From contig NC_019566.1 in assembly GCF_000319385.1 (NCBI RefSeq), forward strand, positions 883,266-947,265: 64,000 nucleotides of DNA, in the 5' to 3' direction. The translations under genes and the position numbers were made by a program. The DNA comes from Candidatus Endolissoclinum faulkneri L2. Its GTDB lineage: Bacteria; Pseudomonadota; Alphaproteobacteria; Thalassobaculales; Thalassobaculaceae. Shown in pieces: positions 63,939 through 64,000 of this stretch (position 1 is its first letter; every line of letters begins with the position of its first letter). The notes under the pieces were generated by a model. It had not been told where the DNA came from. It made no database searches and saw nothing but the letters and a program-made list of their open reading frames with translations.

Positions 63939-64000
63939 ATGAAGCAAATGGCAATTGTTTTATTAGCTATTCTAATTTGGACTAGACCAGCTGCTTCAAT
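63939..64000 (+). CDS. partial CDS, N-terminus of a secreted protein
   Basis: An ATG opens a frame running off the window edge. The 20 visible residues MKQMAIVLLAILIWTRPAAS have a charged start, a hydrophobic core and an AAS end typical of a signal peptide. No ribosome-binding site stands out. Nothing can be said on function. Confidence 0.55.
   Translation, partial: MKQMAIVLLAILIWTRPAAS

Overview
The window looks like a stretch of a decaying, AT-rich alphaproteobacterial genome, most likely of a host-restricted symbiont. About 31 intact genes cover roughly 45% of the 64 kb. The rest is very AT-rich DNA in gaps of 0.4 to 3.6 kb with few or no recognisable genes. Gene content and pairings (coaBC-dut, tatABC-serS, rluD-rpoH, a DUF4167 gene, an msbA-type exporter next to a tyrosine phosphatase) point to Alphaproteobacteria and suggest Rhodospirillales relatives. 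Tunicate symbionts of the Endolissoclinum type fit this profile, but that is an inference from general character and no sequence comparison was run. I see no insertion sequence, prophage, integrase or CRISPR array.

Layout. 0-11 kb: CCA-adding enzyme, EF-P, an inositol-monophosphatase homologue (suhB type) that has lost its catalytic residues, dUTPase, CoaBC and the tRNA thiolase MnmA. 11-21 kb: tyrosine phosphatase, MsbA-like exporter, DUF2062 protein, an unaccompanied FecE/HmuV-type ATPase, a frameshifted m5U rRNA-methyltransferase pseudogene, and fumarase C. 23-31 kb, all on the minus strand: serS, tatC, tatB, tatA, an FbpC-type ATPase and argS, the eroded remains of a once-denser operon. 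32-43 kb: lipoprotein, aminopeptidase P, sulfotransferase-like protein, EamA transporter, DUF4167 protein. 43-55 kb: 2Fe-2S ferredoxin, tRNA-Cys and tRNA-Asn, MsrB, an unaccompanied LivJ-like binding protein, MetA. 55-64 kb: RluD, sigma-32, ThiM, a DEAD-box helicase followed by a cold-shock protein, and the start of a secreted protein cut by the window end.

Working together. The genes are mostly housekeeping: tRNA maturation and charging, translation support, CoA and nucleotide metabolism, Tat export, redox and heat/cold stress. Three transport components lack their partners here. The main biological points are the catalytically dead SuhB homologue, altered signature motifs in ArgS and SerS, and a set of long perfect inverted repeats of unrelated sequence in the intergenic DNA, including a cluster of five upstream of metA.
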